From contig NZ_JAUYOJ010000241.1 of assembly GCF_030697925.1 (NCBI RefSeq), positions 1-34,357 of the forward strand: 34,357 bases of DNA, given 5' to 3'. Position numbers and translations under genes: made by a program. This DNA comes from Phenylobacterium sp. (GTDB lineage: Bacteria; Pseudomonadota; Alphaproteobacteria; Caulobacterales; Caulobacteraceae). Positions 1-7,704 of this stretch are shown in pieces; position 1 is the first letter of the stretch, and the number at the start of each line of letters is the position of its first letter. The notes below the pieces were generated by a model, which saw nothing but the letters and a program-made list of their open reading frames with translations, had not been told where the DNA came from and searched no databases.

Positions 1-46
1 GGAAAACGCTCTTGGCCAGGTCCAGGCCGATCGTTGTAATCTCCAT
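1..46 (-). CDS. IS110-family transposase, N-terminal fragment (runs off the window)
   Basis: The reverse strand from 46 encodes MEITTIGLDLAKSVF, the usual opening of IS110-family DEDD transposases. The Asp in GLDLAK is the first residue of the RuvC-like catalytic tetrad. Only 15 codons are in the window, so whether the gene is intact cannot be judged. An AGGGAG Shine-Dalgarno-like sequence lies about 8 bases upstream of the ATG. The gene faces away from the tRNA-Leu remnant at 223, and the 176 bases between them have the size expected of an IS110 left end. The family call rests on a short but characteristic motif. Confidence 0.75.
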   Translation of the reverse strand, partial: MEITTIGLDLAKSVF

Positions 47-222
47 CTGGGTGGCTCCCTTCGCTCGTGGTGGTTTCGACAACTTCCACAAGCCTGGCGC
101 TCAGATGCCGTGAGCGGGAGCCATCCACCCCATCTGCTCTCGATGGTGAGCCGGCTCACGGGGCCGCACGGCGGCGAGCTCAATTGCCCAACACCATGAG
201 CCAAGGGCTCACTGAGGCCCCA
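47..222 (-). ncRNA. IS110 non-coding left end; candidate bridge RNA region
   Basis: No coding frame is convincing here. The stretch lies between the transposase start and the point where tRNA-Leu sequence begins. It contains a perfect 14-base palindrome at 146-159 (GTGAGCCGGCTCAC) and a second hairpin at 197-211 with the same arm, TGAGCC, loop AAG, then GGCTCA. In the IS110 group the non-coding end upstream of the recombinase gene encodes a structured bridge RNA that pairs with target and donor DNA. Size, position and hairpins fit. The RNA itself is inferred, and the exact element end is not proven. Confidence 0.35.
146..159. repeat. Perfect 14-base palindrome
   Basis: GTGAGCCGGCTCAC reads the same on both strands. 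The arm TGAGCC...GGCTCA recurs at 197-211 with a three-base loop. Both lie in the IS110 non-coding end and probably form part of its RNA or DNA structure. Confidence 0.6.
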
Positions 223-292
223 GTAGACGCACCGGACTTAAAATCCGTAGGGCCGCAAGGCCCGTGCCGGTTCGACTCCGGCCGCCCGCACC
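223..292 (+). pseudogene. tRNA-Leu (UAA anticodon), 3' fragment lacking the 5' acceptor and D-arm start
   Basis: From GTAGACGCAC onward the sequence is a normal leucine tRNA: anticodon loop CTTAAAA (237-243, anticodon TAA at 239-241), the long variable arm, T-stem GCCGG (266-270), loop TTCGACT (271-277), stem CCGGC (278-282) and the 3' acceptor strand CGCCCGC (283-289) with discriminator A290. The 5' acceptor GCGGGCG and the 5' D-stem are absent upstream and are replaced by the IS110 end. A genomic CCA is not complete (CC then G). The gene cannot make a tRNA as it stands. It was probably cut by the IS, or is an attachment-site remnant of another element. Confidence 0.8.
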
Positions 293-301
293 GACTTTAG
301 C

Positions 302-2041
302 TCACGCGCCCGAAACGCCGGCCAGCAGCGCGAACAGGGCGCCGATGTCGATCGGCTTGCGCAGGACGCCGTCGGCGCCGGCCTCGTGATAGCGGGCGAC
401 GTCGTCGTCGGCGACGTTGGCGGTCAGCATCCAGACCGGGACGCGGACGCCGTCCGCCTCTTCGCGTCGGATGTGGCGCAGGGCCTCCACGCCATCCATC
501 ACCGGCATGTTGGCGTCCATGAGGATGAGGTCGAAGCCGCCCGACCCCCAGGCGGCGAGCGCCTGGGCGCCGTCCTCGGCGAAGACCAGATCGACCGCCG
601 CGTCGTTCAGCAGGGCGGCCAGAACGTGGCGGTTGGCGGCGTTGTCTTCGGCCGCCAGCACGCGGATCGGGTTCGCAACCCGGAGATCGTCGGCCGGGTC
701 GACCGGGCCCGGCGTATGACGTGGCGCGCGAAACGCGAACCAGAACACCGCGCCGGGCGGGTCCGGCGGGTCGGTGATCCCGATCTCACCGCCCATCAGG
801 GCGAGGTTCGCCGCGCAGGCGGCCAGGCCCAAGCCGCTGTCGCCCGCCACGCGGCCGCGCTCAGTGGTCTCGAAGGCCTCGAAGACTCGCAGCTGCTCGT
901 CCGGCGGGATCGAAGGGCCGGCGTCGCGGACCTCGACGATGAGGCCGAGGGCCGTGTCCTGCGCCACGGCGGACAGGCGCAGGCCGACCCGGCCGCCGGC
1001 CGCCGTGGCCTTGAGCGCGTTGGAGACCAGGTTGACCAGGGTTTGCTCCAGCCGGGCGGCGTCGGCGACGATCCCGAGGTCCAGGTCGGGATCGGCGTCC
1101 TCGAAGGTGAGCTGCACGCCCATGGCCAGGGCGTGGCGGCTCCACACATTGACCACGCTCCGGGTGAGGTGGCGCAGGTCGACGGGCGCGAGGTTCAACC
1201 GCGCCTCGCCGGCGTCCAGGTGGGCGAAGTCGAGGATCCCGTCCAGCAGGCGGGTCAGTTGCTCGCCGCCCTCCACGACGCCGCGGGCGAGGTCCTCCTG
1301 GGCCGGGGTGAGGGGCTCGCGACCCAGGGCGTGAGCGAGGCCGAGCACGGCGTTCAGCGGGGTGCGTATCTCGTGGCTGGCGACCGCCAGAAGGCGGGTC
1401 TTGGCGCGGCTGGCCGCCTTGGCGTCGTCCATCGCCTGGGTGAGCGCCAGGTTCTGGCGCATGAGGTTCTGTACGGCGCGGGCCAGGGCCCGATCGGTGG
1501 CCTGCTGGCGCCAGGTGACCACCAGGACCGCGGCGACAAACAGCAGCATGGCCAGGGCGTAGTGGTCGCCGGCCAGCGGCTCGGCGGGGTCGATGGCGAT
1601 CCAGAGCAGGGTGGCGGCGGCCGGCGCGACCCCGACGACATAGCTGATCCGGCTCATGTGGACGCGCAGGGCGGCGAACAGCAGGACGCAGATCGCCAGC
1701 AGGGCCGCCTCGACCTGCATGATCGGTTCGTCATAGAGGCGGATCTGGACGGCGATCAGGCAGGCGTTGGCCACCAGCAGCACCATCAGAATCTCGGACT
1801 GCCAGCGCAGGCGCCGGCTCGCGGCCACGCGGTCGGCCCGGCGGGTGGCGATCTCGGTGGCGACCAGCAGGGCCAGATAGAGGCCGAACTCCACGGCCCC
1901 GAGCAGGGCTATCGGCCAGGGGGTGTAGAGGGCCAGAAGCACCACGAAACAGGCGACCAGGGCGAGCCGCGTGAGCGCCACGCTGCGCGCGTAGCGGATG
2001 TACCCCTCCGGCTGGGTCACATCCGTCATCGGTTCCAGCAT
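302..2041 (-). CDS. Membrane hybrid sensor histidine kinase with C-terminal receiver domain
   Basis: A 579-residue inner-membrane kinase. The N-terminus has about six hydrophobic segments (residues 22-62, 84-101, 111-125, 132-150, 161-176) with no recognisable periplasmic sensor domain. Then follow a coiled region and a HisKA box SHEIRTPLNAVLG with phospho-acceptor His223. The HATPase domain shows the N-box LVNLVSNALKAT and the glycine-rich DSGLGLAAC. The receiver domain occupies about residues 458-575, with Asp509 in LILMDANMPVMDG and Lys562 in LRKP. The signal should pass from His223 to Asp509 and on to an unseen phosphotransfer protein, as is common in Caulobacterales phosphorelays. No sensor ligand can be inferred and no response regulator is adjacent. 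Met5 is an alternative start. Confidence 0.93.
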   Translation of the reverse strand: MLEPMTDVTQPEGYIRYARSVALTRLALVACFVVLLALYTPWPIALLGAVEFGLYLALLVATEIATRRADRVAASRRLRWQSEILMVLLVANACLIAVQIRLYDEPIMQVEAALLAICVLLFAALRVHMSRISYVVGVAPAAATLLWIAIDPAEPLAGDHYALAMLLFVAAVLVVTWRQQATDRALARAVQNLMRQNLALTQAMDDAKAASRAKTRLLAVASHEIRTPLNAVLGLAHALGREPLTPAQEDLARGVVEGGEQLTRLLDGILDFAHLDAGEARLNLAPVDLRHLTRSVVNVWSRHALAMGVQLTFEDADPDLDLGIVADAARLEQTLVNLVSNALKATAAGGRVGLRLSAVAQDTALGLIVEVRDAGPSIPPDEQLRVFEAFETTERGRVAGDSGLGLAACAANLALMGGEIGITDPPDPPGAVFWFAFRAPRHTPGPVDPADDLRVANPIRVLAAEDNAANRHVLAALLNDAAVDLVFAEDGAQALAAWGSGGFDLILMDANMPVMDGVEALRHIRREEADGVRVPVWMLTANVADDDVARYHEAGADGVLRKPIDIGALFALLAGVSGA

Positions 2042-2134
2042 CCCCGACTCACCGCCCCCTCACGCAATGGGCGGCAACAAGCATAGGTCGGTGTTCCGTG
2101 CATCCGCGCTCGCCCATAACGCGAGGATGGCGCC

Positions 2135-2272
2135 TCAAGGGCCGACGGCCAGTTCTTCCAGGATCATGACGAGGAGCCCGGGCTCGAAGGGCGTGACCAC
2201 GAAAGTCGCGCCGGCCTCGTCGAGGACGGGGAGACGAAAGCCGGATCCTGCGCCAATCGCTTGCGACACCAC
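2135..2272 (-). CDS. Small hypothetical protein (45 residues)
   Basis: A GTG-initiated frame of 45 codons in the 354-base gap between the kinase and the next gene. Third codon positions are mostly G or C, as in the real genes here, and the product reads naturally (ending ILEELAVGP). No start lies further upstream in frame, and a second GTG is the next codon. The GGGGAGGG stretch just upstream could be its ribosome binding site, though it is very close to the first GTG. I do not recognise the family. Confidence 0.35.
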   Translation of the reverse strand: MVSQAIGAGSGFRLPVLDEAGATFVVTPFEPGLLVMILEELAVGP

Positions 2273-2395
2273 GCCCTCCCCATGACTCGAACCCGCGGGA
2301 GGTTCTGTGTCGGGTAAGCGACATTGAACACTAGATTCAATTACTGATTGTAAAACACACGCCGATCGGATCGTAGCCGGCGGCGAGCCCGCAGG

Positions 2396-2548
2396 TCAGG
2401 CGGAGAAGGCGTTCCAGATCCAGGTCCCGAGGCCCGAAACCACCAGGCCGGTCAGGAGGCCACGGACGAAGGCGCCGTGGCGTTCCCACCAGACCCGCTG
2501 CGAGCGCACGCGCTGGGCTCGGTCAATTCTTCGCTTCTGAAGGGCCAT
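2396..2548 (-). CDS. Small single-span membrane protein
   Basis: Fifty residues from ATG 2548. A strongly basic N-terminal part (KRRIDRAQRVRSQRVWWERHG) is followed by one hydrophobic helix near residues 29-46 (GLLTGLVVSGLGTWIW). A longer version from TTG 2578 is possible but less likely. The positive-inside rule suggests a cytoplasmic N-terminus. Not a recognised family; tiny conserved proteins of this type are common in Caulobacteraceae. It diverges from the YhhN-family gene at 2677. Confidence 0.55.
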   Translation of the reverse strand: MALQKRRIDRAQRVRSQRVWWERHGAFVRGLLTGLVVSGLGTWIWNAFSA

Positions 2549-2676
2549 GGGCGTCGTCTCGCCGATCCGGCCGGGCAAGGCAAGCTCTATGGCCTGGCCA
2601 GGACGCTAAGCCGCGCTTTGCATGGCCGGGCGAACCGGTGTCTGCTTCGCCCCAGGCCGAAGCGAGGGGGAAACGC

Positions 2677-3336
2677 ATGGCGCAGACAAGCTTGCCGGCG
2701 CGGATAGCGCTGATCGCCGCGGTGGTCGCCGGGGTCAGCTACATGGCCTCCTGGGACCTGCCGCTGTCGCAGACCGCCAGCCTGGCCTGGAAGGGGGCGG
2801 GGGTCGCCCTGCTGGCCGTCCATGCGGGCCTGCGGGCGCGCACGCTGGACGGCTGGCTGATCTGTGCGGTCATGGCCTTCGGCGCGGCCGGCGACGTGCT
2901 GCTGGGCGCGGCGGGGCTGGTGGTCGGGGCCGTGGCCTTCCTGGTCGGACACCTGATCGCCATCTGGCTCTATCTGCGCAACCGGCGGAGCGAGGTCACG
3001 CCCAGTCGCTGGCTGTTCGCCGTCGTCCTGGTTCCCGCGACGGTGGCTCTCGCATTCCTGCTGCCCGCCGACCGGGCCGGGGCGCCCGGCGTGGCGGTCT
3101 ATGCACTGGGCCTGGCCCTCATGGCCGCCACGGCCTGGATCAGCCGCTTCCCACGCCGGATGACCGGGATCGGGGCGGTGATGTTCGTGGTCTCCGACCT
3201 GCTGATCTTCGCCCGGGAGGGGCCGCTGGCCGGCCAGGCCTGGGTCGGGTTCGGGATCTGGGGACTCTATTTCGCCGGCCAGACCCTGATCTGCCTGGGG
3301 GTGACGAGGACCTTGGCGGGAGAGCGCGCCGCGTGA
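2677..3336 (+). CDS. YhhN/TMEM86-family membrane protein (lysoplasmalogenase-like)
   Basis: 219 residues and about eight hydrophobic helices covering nearly the whole chain. The motifs GDVLLG (Asp73 region), FLVGHLIAIWLY and a late VVSDLL match the YhhN family, whose conserved acidic residues sit in the membrane. Animal TMEM86 members hydrolyse the vinyl-ether bond of lysoplasmalogens; the bacterial role is poorly known. The ATG at 2677 is preferred over the GTG at 2638 because GAGGGGG lies a proper distance upstream. It stands alone between oppositely directed genes. The family call is good, the activity is inference. Confidence 0.85.
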   Translation: MAQTSLPARIALIAAVVAGVSYMASWDLPLSQTASLAWKGAGVALLAVHAGLRARTLDGWLICAVMAFGAAGDVLLGAAGLVVGAVAFLVGHLIAIWLYLRNRRSEVTPSRWLFAVVLVPATVALAFLLPADRAGAPGVAVYALGLALMAATAWISRFPRRMTGIGAVMFVVSDLLIFAREGPLAGQAWVGFGIWGLYFAGQTLICLGVTRTLAGERAA

Positions 3337-3372
3337 AGCCGTGCGGACGGCGGGGAAATCCGCGCCCTGGAC

Positions 3373-4110
3373 TCATGCCGGACGAAGGAAGAGAGCGTCG
3401 CACTGCAGGAGCTCCTGCGCGCTCCGGCGGCGGCGGAAGCCTGGACTGAGATCGGCGAGTTTGAATCCGAGCGCGTTGATCGTGTCGAACATCTCCGAGA
3501 AGAGGGCTTGGCCTTTGTACAGCGGTGCGAAGGAGAGCTCGGTGCTGATGCCGATCATCCGATCCATGACGCCCGCCGATCCCGCGATCACCTCCCTTTC
3601 GGTTCCCTGGGTGTCGATCTTCAAAAGGAAGACTCCCGAGGGCAGGATGGACGCCAGGACTTCGTCAAGCCTGGCGACGGTCACCTGGATTGTCCCGACC
3701 TCCGCGCTGTGGGGCGCGGCCTCCAGGTGAAGGCTCTCCATCGGCAGGAGCGAGCTGCTGATGCTGTTGCCAGCGACGTGGAATTCGGAGGTCGCACTGC
3801 GCTCGCCGAGCGCCATCGGCGGCGCGACCCGCCATCGAGGGTGGTTCGCCGCCCTCTCCGAAAGTCGCCGATGTTCCTTTGGCATCGGCTCGAACGAGAT
3901 GATCGTCCCGGTGTAGCCCGCGGCGAAAAGGTTCGAGGCGAACTGGCCCTCGTTCGCGCCCACGTCGAGCACGCAGGGAATCTTCCGGTACTCGAGGAAC
4001 CAGACCAGGGAATCATATTCGGCGGGGTAGGTCCGAAGGCGCCTCACCTCGATGCCCACGCGGTTCAGCACGCGATTCACGACCCGATTCATTCGACCTA
4101 AGACGGACAT
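3373..4110 (-). CDS. FkbM-family methyltransferase
   Basis: 245 residues. An SAM-binding motif I, VLDVGANEGQF, lies at about residues 48-57, followed by ISFEPMP, the acidic end of strand two. The FkbM-typical LLKIDTQGTEREVI lies in the C-terminal half. These enzymes O-methylate sugars or other small substrates, and in bacterial surface-glycan clusters they are thought to cap or decorate polysaccharide. AGGGG upstream of ATG 4110 supports the start. It follows the GT2 and glycerophosphotransferase-like genes in the same direction, so all three probably act on one surface glycan. The substrate is unknown. Confidence 0.88.
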   Translation of the reverse strand: MSVLGRMNRVVNRVLNRVGIEVRRLRTYPAEYDSLVWFLEYRKIPCVLDVGANEGQFASNLFAAGYTGTIISFEPMPKEHRRLSERAANHPRWRVAPPMALGERSATSEFHVAGNSISSSLLPMESLHLEAAPHSAEVGTIQVTVARLDEVLASILPSGVFLLKIDTQGTEREVIAGSAGVMDRMIGISTELSFAPLYKGQALFSEMFDTINALGFKLADLSPGFRRRRSAQELLQCDALFLRPA

Positions 4111-4230
4111 GGTCCGAGCCCCTCACCAGTGCGCCCAGCCACTCGACGCCACTCCACGATGCCTCGCAAGCGGAAGCGCCGCCATACCCTGAGTTCCCGC
4201 CGCGCGCAGCCTGGCCCGGTTCGGCAAGAC

Positions 4231-5310
4231 CTATCTCGAATACTTCGCCAAACCGAGGTCCCGGCGGCGCCTTCTCAGTATTTGAGCCGATCGGGTTGCA
4301 AAGTTCAGAGCCCGCTCGGGCAAGCCCGGAAATGGGCCGCGCCCGCGATTGGCCGCGCGAAGCCGAGCCTGCAGCTGATGCCATCGCACCAGGAGCTTCA
4401 GCGACAAGATGATCGGGGTCAGAACGAGGGGGCGCCAGGGCGGTCTGCGCTTCCCGAACCGGCCGAGCAGGCCGTCGATCAGTCCCTGCCGGGTCGCCTT
4501 CTGGCCTTCGGCGTCTCCCCGCGAACAGCGAACAAGTTCTTCGGCCACGAGTGAGATCAGGCTTTCCTCGGCCCCACTCACGGCGATTCCGCGCTGCAGC
4601 GCCAGGAAGCGATTGCGCGTACGATAATACCGCGAATTATGCGCCGAATTCGATGCCTCGCCGGTGTGCATCACCACCGAGGAGCCGTCCACGAGCAAGG
4701 TCCAGCCGCGCCGTCGAGCCGCGATGAACCAGTCCGCCTCTTCCCAATAGAGGAAGTATTCTTCCGGAAATGGCCCCAGCTTGGCGAACGCTGTCATGGA
4801 TAGCGCAAGACCGGCCCCGTGCAGGACCCTTGCGGGGCGAACCGCGCGCGAGAACGCGAGCGACGCCCTTTCGCGCTCGGACTTGAAATAGAAGTACTCG
4901 CCGTCGAACGAGAGCCGCCGCCCGCCGTGGGTGAGGATAATGCTTCCCACGGCCGCGCAGTCCTTGTCGGCGCGAAGGGCCGCGACGGCCGACTCCACGG
5001 CTCCGGGCGCGGCGACGGCGTCGTTGTTGAGCAGATAGGCCGCGTCATGGCCTTCGCGCGCCACGACGCTCAAGGCCTGATTATACCCCGCCGCCCAGCC
5101 GCCGTTCCGAGGCAGCCGGAGGGTCCGGATGGACGGAAAGCGCGCCCGCGCCTCGGCGGTGCGGTCATGATCGGACCCGTTGTCCACCAGCCATAGATTG
5201 CTCAGGTACGGCTGCATCGCCGCGATGTTCGCGAACGTGTCGTCCCAACCGTTGAAGTTGAGGATGAGAACCGGAACGTCGGTGGATCTGAGAAGTGAAT
5301 CCCTTGTCAC
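4231..5310 (-). CDS. Family 2 glycosyltransferase (rhamnosyltransferase-like)
   Basis: About 359 residues, cytoplasmic, GT-A fold. The nucleotide-binding start PVLILNFNGW, then LVDNGSD (about 41-47), the asparagine-rich DXD equivalent LLNND (about 93-97), and the acceptor-side FLYWEEADW typical of GT2 rhamnosyltransferase-like enzymes. Basic C-terminal tail. The start is unclear: an in-frame TTG (5316) and GTG (5310) are available, and GGGA at a proper distance favours the GTG; the nearby ATG is out of frame. The gene lies between the glycerophosphotransferase-like gene and the FkbM gene. It is expected to extend or decorate a capsule or LPS-type glycan. The donor sugar is unknown. Confidence 0.88.
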   Translation of the reverse strand: MTRDSLLRSTDVPVLILNFNGWDDTFANIAAMQPYLSNLWLVDNGSDHDRTAEARARFPSIRTLRLPRNGGWAAGYNQALSVVAREGHDAAYLLNNDAVAAPGAVESAVAALRADKDCAAVGSIILTHGGRRLSFDGEYFYFKSERERASLAFSRAVRPARVLHGAGLALSMTAFAKLGPFPEEYFLYWEEADWFIAARRRGWTLLVDGSSVVMHTGEASNSAHNSRYYRTRNRFLALQRGIAVSGAEESLISLVAEELVRCSRGDAEGQKATRQGLIDGLLGRFGKRRPPWRPLVLTPIILSLKLLVRWHQLQARLRAANRGRGPFPGLPERALNFATRSAQILRRRRRDLGLAKYSR

Positions 5311-5390
5311 GAGCAAGTCCCATTCACGGTGAGGATTGAAGGGAGAGGTGCTGGTGGAGTCTCAGGGCAGGCCATGCGTCGAGGCGTCGC

Positions 5391-6605
5391 TCAGTGCAGA
5401 TTGGCTTCCACGAACTTCACCACGGCGGGCGAGGCGGGGCTGGGCGAACCGCCCCAGAACTTGTCCCGGATCTCGTCGATCTGTTGGCGCGTGGTCTCGT
5501 TGTCCGGCACCCCATGCTCGAGCAGGAAGCACAGTTCCTGAAAATCGCGGGCGCGGGCGCCGGCGGTGTTTTCCTCAAACGGGTAGAGCAGGCCTCGATC
5601 GAGGGAGAGATATTCCTCCATGTCGAACGTATAGAGGATCGCTCCCGTCGCTCCCGTCGCGAGGTAGTCGTAGAGCACCGAGGAATAGTCGGTGATCAGG
5701 ACGTCGAACTCATGCAGGTAGGTTTGAAAGTCGATGCCCCGCGGCCACATGCGGATGTTGTCGGCGTTCTTGAAGCTGCTCGGGACCAGGGTGCGCGGGT
5801 GAGGCTTGATGTAGAGAATGGCGTTCCGCTTCGCGAGGGCTGTGGACAGGCGTTCGACGTCCGGTATGGCCTCGTGGAGGAAGTCGCGACCGCTGTCGCG
5901 CGAGGTGGGAACGTAGATGTAGATGTCGGAGTGTTCCGGCTTGTTCCATTTGAATCCGAGGGATCGGTCGATCTTCTCGGACGCAAGGCCGAGCTTCGGC
6001 ACCACCACACAGTCCAGGCGGGGATAGCCGAGTTTCGGACACTGGTCCGCCTTCGCCAGGAACTGCGACATGAAGTGCTTCTGCATGAAGTCCGACGTCG
6101 TGACGATGTAGTCGGGTCGAATGAGATATTTCAGGTGCCTCAGATATCCGGTGAGCGAATTGGCGAATTTCTGGACGCTGGAGGTCCGCCCCTGGGGCAG
6201 TCCCAGGTTGACGGCTTTCAGTCCGACGCCATGCCACAGGTTGACCAAGGTCGCGCCGCCGCTGAAGGGCAGGTTCACGTCTTCGGAATAGTGACCGAAG
6301 AAATAGACCTTGGCCCGCACGGCCGCCAAGATTCCCGCAAATGACCAGCGAGGGCAGGCCCGATAACCGTTCTCTCGGATGGCGTGGCAAGTCTTTCGGT
6401 TTCCGGAAATCCACACCGCCTGGATATCCGGGCGACTTTCACTGACCCAAAGGAACAGGTATTTCGGGTTCCCGGTAAATTCATTGTCCGCCGCCCCGAA
6501 CACCCAGACCTTATGCGAGCGCGGGTAGAGTTTTGAGAGTGGGTAGACGATCAGATTGAGAAGCATGAAGAACATGTGCCTCATGCGTCGATGGACATCG
6601 TTCAT
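5391..6605 (-). CDS. CDP-glycerol glycerophosphotransferase-family protein (TagF-like)
   Basis: 404 residues. Motifs of the Glyphos_transf family: NLWHGVGLK at 122-130, the central PTSRDSG, IYIKPHP, and FDVLITDYSSVLYDY (TDY about 305-307), the usual signature near the active site. A short hydrophobic stretch near the N-terminus (MFFMLLNLIVYPL) suggests membrane association. Family members move glycerol phosphate or a related phospho-polyol from a CDP-activated donor, as in teichoic acid synthesis and in some Gram-negative capsules. The second ATG, 6605, is preferred because GGAG lies six bases before it. First gene of a three-gene block. No CDP-glycerol synthase is visible in the window, so the donor is unproven. 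Confidence 0.85.
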   Translation of the reverse strand: MNDVHRRMRHMFFMLLNLIVYPLSKLYPRSHKVWVFGAADNEFTGNPKYLFLWVSESRPDIQAVWISGNRKTCHAIRENGYRACPRWSFAGILAAVRAKVYFFGHYSEDVNLPFSGGATLVNLWHGVGLKAVNLGLPQGRTSSVQKFANSLTGYLRHLKYLIRPDYIVTTSDFMQKHFMSQFLAKADQCPKLGYPRLDCVVVPKLGLASEKIDRSLGFKWNKPEHSDIYIYVPTSRDSGRDFLHEAIPDVERLSTALAKRNAILYIKPHPRTLVPSSFKNADNIRMWPRGIDFQTYLHEFDVLITDYSSVLYDYLATGATGAILYTFDMEEYLSLDRGLLYPFEENTAGARARDFQELCFLLEHGVPDNETTRQQIDEIRDKFWGGSPSPASPAVVKFVEANLH

Positions 6606-6849
6606 ACTCATCTCCGCTTGAGCAATTGAGCGGAGCTAGACTGTATCGTGCCGTCGAAGGCGCGGGTGTTGTCGATCCGCCGGGCCCTAAAGAACCCAGG
6701 ATGTCGGGAAGTTCCGTCCCGCGACAAATTGCCAGCAGACGGCGTCGCCACGATGCGTCTCGTATACTCCATAGTGGAGCCATTCTGAAATGGATGCTGG
6801 GGTGGTCATACAAGATTGTGCGCTCGGCTCAAGCATCGGCGTGCAGTGA
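6606..6849. promoter_or_regulatory. Intergenic upstream region of the glycan block
   Basis: About 245 bases with no convincing gene. It must hold the promoter of the minus-strand block beginning at 6605. No clear operator or sigma-factor boxes could be read with confidence. Confidence 0.35.
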
Positions 6850-6869
6850 TCAGAAAATGGTCTTTCTGA
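6850..6869 (-). terminator. Hairpin after radC
   Basis: TCAGAAA (6850-6856) and TTTCTGA (6863-6869) form a 7-base stem with a six-base loop, beginning four bases past the radC stop codon. There is no long U-run, so the strength as a terminator is uncertain. Confidence 0.5.
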
Positions 6870-6873
6870 GGGC

Positions 6874-7641
6874 CTAGAACAGTCCCAGCGCGCGGAAGCT
6901 GGCCACGCCGTCGCGGCCGACGACCAGGTGGTCGTGGACGGTGACGCGCAGGGGGCGGGCGGCCTCGACCACCTCGCGGGTCATCTGGATGTCGGCGGCC
7001 GAAGGGGTGGGGTCGCCCGAGGGATGGTTGTGCACCAGGATCACGGCGCTGGACGACAGCTCCAGCGCCCGGCGCACCACCTCGCGCGGATAGACCGGGG
7101 CGTGGTCGACCGTGCCGCGGTTCATCAGCTCGTCGGCGATCAGCTGGTTCTTCTTGTCGAGGAACAGCACGCGGAACTGCTCACGCGGCTCATGGGCCAG
7201 GGCGAGCTTCACATAGGCCAGGAGCTGGGACCACGAGGTGATCACCGTGCGCCTGCCCACCGCCTCGCGCCCGACCCGCAGGGCGGTCTGGTGCAGCAGC
7301 TTGAGGTCGCGCGCCACGGCCTCGCCAACCCCGGTGACGGTCTTGAGTTCGGCCGGGGAGGCGGCCAGCACCGCGGCCAGCGAGCCGAAACGGGCGATCA
7401 GGGCCTTGGCCAGCGGCTTGACCTCGCCGCGCGGGATGGCCCGGAACAGGTGGAGCTCCAGCAGCTCGTAGTCGGGCAGGGCGTCCAGGGTCGCCGCGGC
7501 GCGGTCGCGCAGCCGGTCGCGGTGGCCCAGATAGTGGGGCCTGGGGGCCTTGGCCGGTTTCGGCGTGCGCGCCGCCGCGGCCGACCAGAGGTCGGGTTGA
7601 GGTCCTTCACCGAGGTCTCGCGGCGCCACCATGCCGCGCAT
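6874..7641 (-). CDS. radC: RadC/JAB-domain protein
   Basis: 255 residues. An N-terminal helix-hairpin-helix-like region (about 85-115, with TGVGEAVARDL) precedes a JAB/JAMM domain. The zinc ligands are visible: Glu154 upstream and HNHPSGDPTPSAAD at 204-217 (His204, His206, Asp217). Despite the historic name, no DNA-repair role is established; the family is a widespread presumed metallo-hydrolase. The first about 35 residues are proline and alanine rich and may be variable. It follows map in the same direction, a common alphaproteobacterial order, with a 63-base gap. RadC genes also occur on mobile elements, but this one is in the core flank. Confidence 0.92.
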   Translation of the reverse strand: MRGMVAPRDLGEGPQPDLWSAAAARTPKPAKAPRPHYLGHRDRLRDRAAATLDALPDYELLELHLFRAIPRGEVKPLAKALIARFGSLAAVLAASPAELKTVTGVGEAVARDLKLLHQTALRVGREAVGRRTVITSWSQLLAYVKLALAHEPREQFRVLFLDKKNQLIADELMNRGTVDHAPVYPREVVRRALELSSSAVILVHNHPSGDPTPSAADIQMTREVVEAARPLRVTVHDHLVVGRDGVASFRALGLF

Positions 7642-7670
7642 GGTTCTTTAATCGTTCCGGCTTGGCAGTA

Positions 7671-7684
7671 GGGTTTTTCAACCC
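7671..7684 (-). terminator. Weak hairpin after map
   Basis: GGGTT (7671-7675) and AACCC (7680-7684) pair around a short T/C loop, about 20 bases past the map stop. A short stem without a clear U-run on the minus strand; a modest terminator candidate. Confidence 0.3.
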
Positions 7685-7704
7685 CGAGGAGCGAACCCTG
7701 TGGG

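Noticed and set aside
386..2086. Long plus-strand open frame of 566 codons opposite the sensor kinase
   Set aside because: It mirrors the kinase gene in high-GC DNA. Its product is low-complexity (Gly, Gln, Asp, Val) with no motif, while the minus strand has a complete histidine kinase.
6511..6813. 100-codon minus-strand frame upstream of the glycerophosphotransferase-like gene
   Set aside because: It overlaps the real gene in another frame and lacks a ribosome binding site and any motif.
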